Shown one piece after another: positions 1 to 5,689 of a stretch of 7,234 nucleotides of DNA. Within the stretch, counting starts at the first letter, position 1, and the number at the start of each line of letters is the position of its first letter. The position numbers were made by a program, and so were the translations under genes. The notes beneath the pieces are model-generated. The model ran no database searches and was not told the origin of the DNA. It worked only from the letters and a program-made list of their open reading frames with translations. The stretch lies in NCBI GenBank assembly GCA_031283145.1, contig JAITCJ010000139.1:1-7234 (forward strand), written 5' to 3'. Origin of the DNA: Holophagales bacterium. Lineage in GTDB: Bacteria; Acidobacteriota; Holophagae; Holophagales; Holophagaceae.

Positions 1-1
1 T

Positions 2-1141
2 TCAATAGTGAGCGAGCAGGCTGGCACGACGACCGACCCCATTGAAAAACCTATGGAACTGCTCCCCCTGGGGCCTGTGCTGTTTATTGACACCGCCGGA
101 ATAGACGATGAGGGGACACTTGGCGATTTGCGAAAAAAACGCAGCGAATCTATTTTGGACAGGGTGGATCTTGGCGTCTTGGTAATTGAGGCTGATTCCT
201 GGGGCCTGTTTGAAGACAATTTATTGGAAGAACTCAAAAAACGTAATGCGCCGGTTTTAGTAGTTGTAAATAAATCTGACCTTCAAATGCCTTCAAAGCA
301 CAGTCTCTCTTGTATTGAATTAAAGGGTTGTACTGTCGCTGTATGTTCCGCCAATACCGGCGATGGTATCACGGAGGTCAGAGAGGCCATGCTGCGCCTT
401 GCCCCAAGTGATCACTTTGAATGTCGGCACCTGGCATCAGACCTTGTTAACCCTGGCGAAACGGCGCTATTAGTCACACCGATAGACAAACAGGCCCCAA
501 AAGGCAGACTGATACTGCCCCAGGTAATGACCATCAGAGACCTATTGGATGGCGGCTCTATTCCCGTGGTCTGTCAGGAGGATGGAATATTACCCGCGCT
601 TGAAAATCTTCGGCATCCACCGGCCATTGTCATAACCGACAGCCAGGCGTTTGATTTTGTGTCAAAAAAAGTGCCTGAGTCTGTGCCTGTGACTTCCTTT
701 AGTATTCTGATGGCCAGATTTCAGGGCGACTTGATAGAAATGGTTAGGGCTTCAACCGCGATATCAAACCTGAAAAAGGGCGACAGAATTCTGATTATTG
801 AAACGTGCAGCCATCATCCAACGGAAGATGACATTGGCAGAGTGAAGATACCAAATTGGCTCACAAAGTTTGTTGGCGCTCAGTTGAATTTTGAACACAT
901 ACACGGAAGAGACTTTCAAATAGACTTTTCGTCATACAAACTGGTGATTCATTGCGGAAATTGCATGGGTACCAGGCGTGAAATGATGAATCGGATTCAC
1001 AAATGCCGGAGCGTTGGCGTACCGCTAACCAACTACGGCTTGACCATAGCTTATTCGCTTGGCATATTCGAGCGCGCCCTGAAACCATTCCCACGCGCGC
1101 TGGAGGCATATAGCCAGTCAACTTTAAAAGTATCCTGCTAA
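2..1141 (+). CDS. hydF: [FeFe]-hydrogenase H-cluster maturation GTPase HydF (5'-partial)
   Basis: HydF is the GTP-binding scaffold on which HydE and HydG build the 2Fe subcluster before it passes to HydA; it acts in the cytoplasm. Counting the GTG at position 8 as residue 1, the G2 region (GTTTDP, residues 6-11), G3 (DTAG, 28-31), G4 (NKSD, 88-91) and G5 (SAN, 114-116) are present. The HydF-specific iron-sulfur ligands follow near the C terminus: C267-x-H269, then H315-C316-x-x-C319. That gives the family spacing CxH-x45-HCxxC. The frame stays open to the left edge and reads Ser-Ile-Val-Ser before the G2 region, as in HydF proteins. The GTG at 8 is therefore an internal valine codon. The true start and the P-loop (GxxxxGKS) lie outside the window. 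No hydE, hydG or hydA is visible. Identification is firm; only the 5' end is missing. Confidence 0.96.
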   Translation, partial: SIVSEQAGTTTDPIEKPMELLPLGPVLFIDTAGIDDEGTLGDLRKKRSESILDRVDLGVLVIEADSWGLFEDNLLEELKKRNAPVLVVVNKSDLQMPSKHSLSCIELKGCTVAVCSANTGDGITEVREAMLRLAPSDHFECRHLASDLVNPGETALLVTPIDKQAPKGRLILPQVMTIRDLLDGGSIPVVCQEDGILPALENLRHPPAIVITDSQAFDFVSKKVPESVPVTSFSILMARFQGDLIEMVRASTAISNLKKGDRILIIETCSHHPTEDDIGRVKIPNWLTKFVGAQLNFEHIHGRDFQIDFSSYKLVIHCGNCMGTRREMMNRIHKCRSVGVPLTNYGLTIAYSLGIFERALKPFPRALEAYSQSTLKVSC

Positions 1142-1152
1142 TCCAAGTGGGA

Positions 1153-1165
1153 GGCACGAAGTGCC
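1153..1165. repeat. Short hairpin GGCAC-GAA-GTGCC
   Basis: A perfect 5-bp stem (1153-1157 with 1161-1165) closes a GAA loop, 11 bases after the hydF stop codon. It is the first hairpin a hydF transcript would form. No U-tract follows, so it is a weak candidate for a 3'-end structure rather than a recognised terminator. Confidence 0.45.
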
Positions 1166-1195
1166 CAAGGCTGAGCTGTATAGCAATTTTCGCTT

Positions 1196-1240
1196 TTGTT
1201 GCTTGCTTAACGGTGGGCAAAGCCCACCTACAAGCAACAA
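1196..1240. repeat. REP-like nested hairpin
   Basis: The outer arms are a perfect 10-bp inverted repeat (TTGTTGCTTG at 1196-1205, CAAGCAACAA at 1231-1240). Nested inside is a perfect 7-bp stem, GGTGGGC-AAA-GCCCACC (1212-1228). The arms are separated by short asymmetric bulges (1206-1211 and 1229-1230). The GTGGGC-AAA-GCCCAC core resembles repetitive extragenic palindromes seen in many bacterial genomes; that resemblance is from memory and is not a database match. The structure is perfect where paired, so it is unlikely to be chance. Confidence 0.65.
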
Positions 1241-1243
1241 GCG

Positions 1244-1269
1244 GCCGTGATTTACAAGTAAATCCCGGC
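1244..1269. repeat. Hairpin with one mismatch and two-base loop
   Basis: GCCG (1244-1247) pairs with CGGC (1266-1269). After a single T/C mismatch (1248/1265), GATTTAC (1249-1255) pairs with GTAAATC (1258-1264) around an AA spacer. It begins only four bases after the REP-like hairpin and ends two bases before the next hairpin, so the three form a tandem set. Confidence 0.55.
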
Positions 1270-1270
1270 G

Positions 1271-1302
1271 TAGCAGTTCAACTACAAAAAGTTGAACTGC
1301 TA
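1271..1302. repeat. Perfect 12-bp hairpin with 8-base loop
   Basis: TAGCAGTTCAAC (1271-1282) is exactly complementary to GTTGAACTGCTA (1291-1302), with loop TACAAAAA. A 12-bp perfect arm in this position is not expected by chance. No T-run follows on the + strand. On the - strand the loop reads as a TTTTT-containing loop, not a tail. Its right arm overlaps the left edge of the MITE-like segment by two bases (1301-1302). Confidence 0.6.
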
Positions 1303-1325
1303 TAGTGAAGTGAGCCGCCGACAGG

Positions 1326-1397
1326 AATGGAGGCAAATCGCCGTTGGCACTGGCGTTGCGAGGCAACGACAGTGACTTTACGGCGCTTGACTCCATT
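1326..1397. repeat. Long imperfect stem-loop (72 nt)
   Basis: Nested complementary blocks pair in order: 1326-1332 with 1391-1397, 1334-1336 with 1387-1389, 1339-1343 with 1381-1385, 1348-1352 with 1370-1374, and 1354-1359 with 1363-1368 around a GAG loop. This gives about 26 base pairs with small internal loops. The central part is CGTTGC-GAG-GCAACG. Such an ordered fold points to a maintained or recently inserted palindromic element, or a structured transcript. I do not recognise it as a known RNA family. Confidence 0.55.
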
Positions 1398-1405
1398 AAA
1401 AGTGG

Positions 1406-1445
1406 AACGGTAGCGCAGACGAAAGCCACAGGGCAACGTACCGTT
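1406..1445. repeat. Inverted repeat AACGGTA / TACCGTT
   Basis: A perfect 7-bp inverted repeat (1406-1412 with 1439-1445) encloses 26 bases. It lies inside the right half of the putative MITE-like segment, just beyond the 3' end of the M28 peptidase gene. On the + strand the right arm runs into TTTT (1444-1447), but the wide spacing makes a terminator unlikely. Confidence 0.35.
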
Positions 1446-1468
1446 TTAAAGTTGTTTCACTATATAAT

Positions 1469-2650
1469 TTATTGCAGAACAGCTTCGGTTTCCATGCGAA
1501 TTCTATCGCGATCCCATTTGAGTTTTACTCTGTCGCCCCTGCTGAATAAATCAAGAACACGCTCCAGGTCTTTTGGTGAACCAACCGCTTTATCATTTAT
1601 GTGAGTCAATATATCACCTTGTTTAAGGCCCGCCGCTTCCGCGCTTCCGCCCTGATGTACGCGCCAGACGCGAACTTTTCTCCCAGGTTCCGAGTCCATG
1701 CCAAGGTTTGGCCTATATTGAAATTCAGGTATATCTTCGCGTCCCGCGTATTCGGTTATAAAGCGCTGGACGTACAGTGTGATTGCGGTCAGGCCATTCC
1801 AGTTGATCTTATCAACAGTGTCAGTTGGGCGATGGTAGTCAGAGTGAATCCCTGTAAAGAAGAAACAAGCTGGTATATTGTTTGCTGCAAAAGGCGCGTG
1901 ATCGGAAGCGTTCGCGAATATTGACGTGCCGCGATCTGTTTCGACACTCATACCTTTAGGCGCCATTGCTTTGGCTTTGGCTATAGCTTCCGGGCTCATT
2001 CCCATAGCGGTGAAAGTCAATACTGCCTTAATTGGGTCGAAACGGCCAATCATATCCAGATTGACCATAAAGCGCACAGATTTTATGTCAACAGTGGGGT
2101 GGCTGACCCAGTATTTACTGCCGTGCAATCCCCATTCCTCGCCCGTGAAATGAATGAATAAAAGAGTGCGAGCGGGCGGATTTTTCTGGTAATAACGGAC
2201 TAATTCCATCAGCGCCGCCGTGCCGCTGGCATTGTCGTCAGCGCCATGATATATGGTTATACCACCGCCATAACTCGGTCTGCTTCCCAAATGATCCAAA
2301 TGCGCGCCGATAACTACGTGCTGGGAATTTAACTCTGGATCGCAGCCTTTAACAGTAACAATAACATTGCTGAAGTAGCCGTCAGGTTCCTCATTTTTAG
2401 AATTGCTGAAGTGATATGGAAAACGCTGTATTTCAGTTTCTATTCCAATTTTTTTGTAGCTGTTGATCACGTAATCAATGGCTTTATTCAAACCCTCCTG
2501 ACCATTGCCCCGCCCCGCCATCTCAGAACCGGCAAGAATGGTCATATCTCTTTTCAAGCGTCCTTGGAGATCGTCTTGTGTTTTCGCGGCAATTACAAGA
2601 CATCCCGAAATCACGGCTATAAACGCACGGCGCGTGAGTTGAAAAAGCAC
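1469..2650 (-). CDS. Exported M28-family zinc aminopeptidase with C-terminal PDZ domain
   Basis: This is a predicted 393-residue di-zinc exopeptidase. The M28 ligand set is complete: H117 (AHLDH), D138 (ADDNASG), E171 as general base and E172 as ligand (TGEEWG), D199 (NLDMIG) and H273 (DYHRPTD). Residues from about 312 to the end form a PDZ domain, with GSAEAAGLKQGDIL near 335-348. The N terminus has a signal sequence: TRRAFIA resembles a twin-arginine motif and is followed by a hydrophobic stretch to about residue 22. ISGC (14-17) also fits a lipobox, so Tat, Sec and lipoprotein export are all possible. The start is GTG. It is the only start codon in frame after an upstream TGA, and GGGGG lies four bases before it. 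The gene is 68 bp downstream of the SIS gene on the same strand and may share its transcript. Substrate is unknown; aminopeptidase is the usual role. Confidence 0.9.
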   Translation of the reverse strand: MLFQLTRRAFIAVISGCLVIAAKTQDDLQGRLKRDMTILAGSEMAGRGNGQEGLNKAIDYVINSYKKIGIETEIQRFPYHFSNSKNEEPDGYFSNVIVTVKGCDPELNSQHVVIGAHLDHLGSRPSYGGGITIYHGADDNASGTAALMELVRYYQKNPPARTLLFIHFTGEEWGLHGSKYWVSHPTVDIKSVRFMVNLDMIGRFDPIKAVLTFTAMGMSPEAIAKAKAMAPKGMSVETDRGTSIFANASDHAPFAANNIPACFFFTGIHSDYHRPTDTVDKINWNGLTAITLYVQRFITEYAGREDIPEFQYRPNLGMDSEPGRKVRVWRVHQGGSAEAAGLKQGDILTHINDKAVGSPKDLERVLDLFSRGDRVKLKWDRDRIRMETEAVLQ

Positions 2651-2718
2651 ATGACCCCCATAGCAACCTTTTCAGGGTACTATATATCCGTATTGATAAC
2701 TCATTAAAGCCTCAAGTT

Positions 2719-3741
2719 TTATACTGTGAGAGTCACTTTATCTAAGTGCGGCGGATGGTCTGGATTCATCCCTCGTGAACGGGCTAACTGCTCTACAGCA
2801 AGGTGAAATGTTTGAATCATTACAAGCGGGTCGAGCCAGGGATCAGGCGCTTCCGGAAGTATCAAGTCAGCGCCCTCGGCTTCAGCGGTGGTAATCAAAA
2901 GAACGCTGGCTCCAAATTCCCGCATTTCCTTAGCGGTAGCAATTATATCCTTTTGAGCTTGACCCCTTGGAGCAAATATCAAGACCGGATAACCAGGACC
3001 AACCAATGCTCTTGGGCCATGCTTAACCTCAGCCGACGAAAAAGCTTCCGCTTGCAAGGAACACGTCTCTTTGAGCTTCAAAGCCGCTTCTAAGGCAATA
3101 GACCAACTGGAACCTCTGCCTAAAACAAGGGCGCAGTCTTTATCATGGAATAATTCAACGATAGGGTTTAAATTCACTTTTTGTGCTTTTTCCAGCACAT
3201 CAGGTAAAGATTTAAGTCCATCCAAAAGAGCCTGGTCTTGACCCCAGTGGCCTACAAATCTTGCCAGAGCGGTCATACCCGCAATGAATGTCTTGGTCGC
3301 GGCAACGCTGAATTCCGGGCCGGAGCGCAGCGGGCAAAAGATGTCGGCCAACTTAGCCATGGGACTATCCTCAACATTCACAAAAGCCGCTGTTTTAGCA
3401 CCGGCTTTGGAACATGCCTCCAAGACCGCGACGATATCCGGACTTCTGCCTGATTGAGACACTCCTAGAGCCAGCGAGTTCTGCATCTTGAGGGGCGCCT
3501 GGTACAGCGTCACAATAGATGGAGAGAGTGGAATTACAGGAACGCCCAGCCGAGCGGTAATCATGTAAGCGCCATAGTAACACGCATAGCATGAAGAACC
3601 GCGGGCAATGGTGGTGACAAATGCCGGATTGTCAGCGCGGGCATACGCACCCAATTCGCGGTAACATTCTTCATCCTGAGACAGTTGATCGGCAATTACC
3701 GAAGGCGCGGATGATGATTCTTGGTACATTTTAGAGGTCAT
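2719..3741 (-). CDS. Two-SIS-domain sugar-phosphate enzyme, probable SIS-type glucosamine-6-phosphate deaminase (NagB-II/AgaS-like)
   Basis: This 340-residue protein has two SIS domains, as in the isomerase half of GlmS, but no N-terminal glutaminase domain. That favours deamination of an amino-sugar 6-phosphate over glutamine-dependent synthesis. Domain 1 carries ARGSS (46-50), SQSGRSPD (95-102) and SVAATKTF (145-152). Domain 2 carries GRGSS (208-212), LEAALKLKE (217-225) and AEAFSSAEVKHGP (231-243), a signature of the NagB-II/AgaS group. The tail DHPPHLDKVT matches the usual C-terminal consensus. The ATG at 3741 was chosen because a G7 Shine-Dalgarno tract lies five bases upstream and MTSKMYQE fits family starts. 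A longer frame to 3921 exists but would overlap the divergent epimerase gene. Product probably fructose 6-phosphate plus ammonia. A fructoselysine- or galactosamine-phosphate substrate cannot be excluded. Confidence 0.85.
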   Translation of the reverse strand: MTSKMYQESSSAPSVIADQLSQDEECYRELGAYARADNPAFVTTIARGSSCYACYYGAYMITARLGVPVIPLSPSIVTLYQAPLKMQNSLALGVSQSGRSPDIVAVLEACSKAGAKTAAFVNVEDSPMAKLADIFCPLRSGPEFSVAATKTFIAGMTALARFVGHWGQDQALLDGLKSLPDVLEKAQKVNLNPIVELFHDKDCALVLGRGSSWSIALEAALKLKETCSLQAEAFSSAEVKHGPRALVGPGYPVLIFAPRGQAQKDIIATAKEMREFGASVLLITTAEAEGADLILPEAPDPWLDPLVMIQTFHLAVEQLARSRGMNPDHPPHLDKVTLTV

Positions 3742-3746
3742 GGTGT

Positions 3747-3753
3747 CCCCCCC
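3747..3753 (-). promoter_or_regulatory. Unusual G7 ribosome binding site of the SIS gene
   Basis: On the - strand the sequence reads AAAAAAGGGGGGGACACC directly before the ATG at 3741. The G7 run is the only Shine-Dalgarno-like sequence and supports this start. It sits within a homopolymer block (C7, T6, A5 on the + strand), where length slippage would change its spacing to the start codon and to the promoter. Confidence 0.5.
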
Positions 3754-3766
3754 TTTTTTAAAAACT

Positions 3767-3783
3767 ATACTACGTGGTACTAT
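3767..3783. promoter_or_regulatory. Candidate operator: 17-bp imperfect dyad
   Basis: ATACTACGTGGTACTAT has half-sites ATAcTAC and GTAcTAT, symmetric apart from one mismatch per half and a GTG centre. It overlaps the candidate -10 element of the SIS gene (3764-3769) and lies upstream of the likely + strand promoter. That is where a repressor controlling both transcripts could bind. No regulator gene is in the window, and the length allows a chance origin. Confidence 0.3.
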
Positions 3784-3846
3784 TTCAGGAAAATAAATTG
3801 ATGCTTTACTGTAATAATTAATTTCATTGAAGATTTGGAGCAACTG

Positions 3847-4779
3847 ATGAGAATTCTCGTCACAGGCGGAGCAGGCTTCATAGGCAGTCACTTCGTTGAT
3901 CGCTTTATCGCGGAAAGCCACCAGGTTTGGGTCTTAGATAACTTACGCAGCGGTTCCAAGACAAATGTCAATCCCAAAGCGAAATTCATTTTTATGGACC
4001 TCAAAGATGAGGCTTTAGAAACAAAAGTTGCCGAGATTCGTCCCGAAGCTGTTTTCCATCTGGCGGCGCAAATAGATGTGCGTATAAGCTGCTCAGACCC
4101 TATTTTTGACGCGACAGAAAACATAATGGCCACATTAAGGCTTATTGAGGCCGGACTGAAAAATGAGATGCGTTTCTTTGGTTTCGCGTCCAGCGGCGGG
4201 GCAATTTATGGCGAAGCCAACGGTGGTCCTCAGTCTGAAACTCACCCGGAAGTCCCAATGAATCCCTATGGTGTCGCAAAGCTTGCCATAGACAAATACC
4301 TGCATTCCTACTCAGTCCAGCGGGGATTAAAGAGCGCCAGTCTGCGTTTCTCCAATGTGTATGGCCCCAGACAGGGTGCCAAAGGCGAAGCCGGTGTGGT
4401 AGCTGTATTTGCCAAACTATTGAGAGACGGCAAGCCTTTGCGCATCAACGGCGATGGTCTTCAAACCAGAGATTTTGTCTATGCGCCCGACTTGGCCGAA
4501 GCAGCCAGCATGGTCTTAAAGCAAGGAGCCACAGGCGTATTCAATTTGGGAACAGGCATAGAAACAACAATATTGGATTTAGCTAAAAACCTTTGCGGCA
4601 TAGCTGAAATTGATGATTCATTAATTCAGCACGGACCAGCCATCCACGGCGAACAGCGCCGCAGTGTGCTTGACCCCTCAAAAGCGGCCAGGGAATTGGT
4701 ATGGAACCCCCGTACAAGTTTTGCGCATGGCCTGAAAACCACATATGATTGGTTTGTTGCCAATAGGCTGGAGAAATGA
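3847..4779 (+). CDS. NAD-dependent sugar-nucleotide epimerase (UDP-hexose/UDP-HexNAc 4-epimerase-like)
   Basis: This is a 310-residue extended short-chain dehydrogenase/reductase of the GalE-like group, which typically inverts C4 of a UDP-sugar using bound NAD. The Rossmann glycine motif is GGAGFIG (7-13), and D31 ends beta-strand 2, where it would hold the NAD ribose. HLAAQ is at 71-75. The catalytic residues are S116 in SSGG and Y141/K145 in the YxxxK motif (NPYGVAK). The substrate side has RFSNVYGPRQ (167-176) and GDGLQTRDFVYAPDLAEA (202-219). The ATG at 3847 is preferred over a TTG 12 bases upstream because GGAG (3837-3840) sits six bases before it and MRILVTGGAG is the standard family start. 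It is first in a four-gene operon. Exact sugar specificity (Glc/Gal, GlcNAc/GalNAc or another NDP-sugar) cannot be told from the sequence. Confidence 0.88.
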   Translation: MRILVTGGAGFIGSHFVDRFIAESHQVWVLDNLRSGSKTNVNPKAKFIFMDLKDEALETKVAEIRPEAVFHLAAQIDVRISCSDPIFDATENIMATLRLIEAGLKNEMRFFGFASSGGAIYGEANGGPQSETHPEVPMNPYGVAKLAIDKYLHSYSVQRGLKSASLRFSNVYGPRQGAKGEAGVVAVFAKLLRDGKPLRINGDGLQTRDFVYAPDLAEAASMVLKQGATGVFNLGTGIETTILDLAKNLCGIAEIDDSLIQHGPAIHGEQRRSVLDPSKAARELVWNPRTSFAHGLKTTYDWFVANRLEK

Positions 4780-5687
4780 TGCGGCCAGAGCTATTAATAA
4801 TGGCGGCGGGCATGGGCAGTAGATTTGGCGGCCTGAAGCAGCTTGAGCCTGTCGGCCCCAGCGGCGAAAAGGTCATGGATTACAGTATCTATGACGCCAA
4901 AAGAGCCGGTATTGAGAGGGTCATATTTGTAATCAGGCGGGAATTTGAAAACGATTTTCACCAACAAGTAGGCTCTAGGTTTACCAAATGGGTGGATGTC
5001 GCTTACGCGTTCCAGGAAATTGATCTGCTGCCGAAAGGGTTCTCTGTTCCGGAAGGCCGTTTAAAGCCTTGGGGTACCGCGCACGCGATTTTAGCTGCCA
5101 AAGACACAATCAAAAAACCCTTTATTGCCATTAACGCCGATGATTTCTATGGACGCAACGCTTTTAAAGCACTTGCGGATTGGCTTTCAAAGCCAGCTCA
5201 ACCAGGGTCTGAACAATATGCCATGGTTGCGTTTCAAATGGCCAACACTCTTTCGGCCAATGGAACAGTCGCCAGGGGTGTTTGCGAAGTTAATGAAAAC
5301 GGTTTCCTTAAAGCTGTTGAAGAATACACCGCGCTGGAAGCCTTTGAAGACGGAGTGCGTAATGTTCAATCGGATGGTTCTGTAATCAAATTCACCGGCA
5401 TGGAACCTGTCTCCATGAACTTTTGGGGTTTCCACCCAAGCCTTTTTGCACATTTAGAAGAACTTTTTATTGATTTTCTGAAAGAGCGCAGGCAGGACTT
5501 GAAATCCGAGTTATACATCCCATTTGTCGTAGATGATTTTATTCGTACAGGACTAGCTGTCGTCCAAGTACTCAATACCCCGGATCAATGGTTTGGCGTA
5601 ACCTATCGCGAAGATAAAGAATTTGTGGTCTCTTGCATTCAAAAATTAGTTGATTCAGGCGAATACCCCCATTCACTCTGGAGTTAA
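4779..5687 (+). CDS. Sugar-1-phosphate nucleotidyltransferase (NTP_transferase family)
   Basis: This protein of about 302 residues would join a sugar 1-phosphate to an NTP, giving an NDP-sugar and pyrophosphate. The N-terminal nucleotide-binding signature is MAAGMGSRFGGLKQ (8-21), with G11, G13, R15 and K20 as the expected phosphate contacts. KPWGTAHA (96-103) and NADDFYG (119-125) follow; the NADD aspartates are the likely metal-binding pair. SMNFWGF (212-218) and WFGVTY (271-276) are typical of this less-studied subgroup rather than of GalU or RmlA. The junction with the epimerase is ATGATG overlapping its TGA. I prefer the second ATG because GGAG (4770-4773) is five bases from it but only two from the first. 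Tight coupling implies a shared pathway with the epimerase and kinase. The nucleotide and sugar are not determined. Confidence 0.87.
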   Translation: MRPELLIMAAGMGSRFGGLKQLEPVGPSGEKVMDYSIYDAKRAGIERVIFVIRREFENDFHQQVGSRFTKWVDVAYAFQEIDLLPKGFSVPEGRLKPWGTAHAILAAKDTIKKPFIAINADDFYGRNAFKALADWLSKPAQPGSEQYAMVAFQMANTLSANGTVARGVCEVNENGFLKAVEEYTALEAFEDGVRNVQSDGSVIKFTGMEPVSMNFWGFHPSLFAHLEELFIDFLKERRQDLKSELYIPFVVDDFIRTGLAVVQVLNTPDQWFGVTYREDKEFVVSCIQKLVDSGEYPHSLWS

Positions 5688-5689
5688 TG

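Larger units (their letters stand above)
1301..1464. mobile_element. Putative MITE-like element (terminal inverted repeats, TA flanks)
   Basis: TATAGTGAA at 1301-1309 is repeated exactly in inverse orientation as TTCACTATA at 1456-1464. If the outermost TA on each side (1301-1302, 1463-1464) is read as a target duplication, the element is 160 bp with 7-bp termini. That is the layout of small non-autonomous relatives of IS630/mariner-type transposons, which insert at TA. It has no coding capacity, and most of its interior folds into a long stem (1326-1397) and a second one (1406-1445). This is inference from structure only. The termini are short, and no second copy or transposase is present in the window. 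Confidence 0.35.
1142..1468. repeat. Non-coding inverted-repeat array between convergent genes
   Basis: This 327-bp gap between the 3' ends of hydF and the M28 peptidase gene carries no credible gene. It holds at least six inverted repeats: 1153-1165, 1196-1240, 1244-1269, 1271-1302, 1326-1397 and 1406-1445. A longer-range pair also bounds 1301-1464. None is followed by a clear T-run on either strand, so classical intrinsic terminators are not obvious. The density and order of hairpins suggest accumulated REP/BIME- or MITE-type elements in a convergent intergenic site, where they would not disrupt promoters. They could still attenuate or protect both 3' ends. The components are listed separately. 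Confidence 0.75.
3742..3846. promoter_or_regulatory. Divergent promoter region
   Basis: These 105 bases separate the divergently transcribed SIS gene and epimerase operon and must carry both promoters unless the operons start elsewhere. For the - strand, TATAGT (3769 down to 3764) is a good -10 candidate about 22 bases before the start codon, with no strong -35. For the + strand, TGTAATAAT (3810-3818) resembles an extended -10 element, and TTGATG (3798-3803) is too close to serve as its -35. The region also has a 17-bp dyad and a C7-T6-A5 block. Shared control of the two transcripts is plausible from the arrangement. Confidence 0.5.

Noticed and set aside
8..10. GTG as the start codon of hydF
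   Set aside because: The frame is open to the window edge and the residues before it continue the HydF G2 region. A start here would remove the P-loop every HydF needs.
1124..1429. Minus-strand open frame in the convergent gap
   Set aside because: The translation is a by-product of the palindromes, has no family features and no convincing ribosome binding site.
1396..1450. tRNA-like stretch (AGTGG...GGTAGCGCAG)
   Set aside because: It recalls a tRNA D-arm, but no acceptor stem, anticodon arm or T-arm can be drawn.
1406..1450. Intrinsic terminator for hydF
   Set aside because: The T-run is short, the stem is only 7 bp and the loop is 26 bases.
1142..1468. CRISPR array
   Set aside because: The repeats are inverted and all different; there are no regularly spaced identical direct repeats.
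1344..1604. Open frame across the repeat region and the end of the M28 gene
   Set aside because: It is antisense to the M28 gene over half its length, is built from the inverted-repeat sequence and shows no recognisable domain.
3835..3846. TTG start of the epimerase
   Set aside because: The GGAG at 3837-3840 lies inside this extension and is properly spaced for the ATG at 3847, where the Rossmann motif begins as usual.
3742..3921. 60-residue N-terminal extension of the SIS protein
   Set aside because: It would span the divergent promoter and overlap the epimerase gene, does not resemble family N termini, and a strong Shine-Dalgarno run marks the ATG at 3741.
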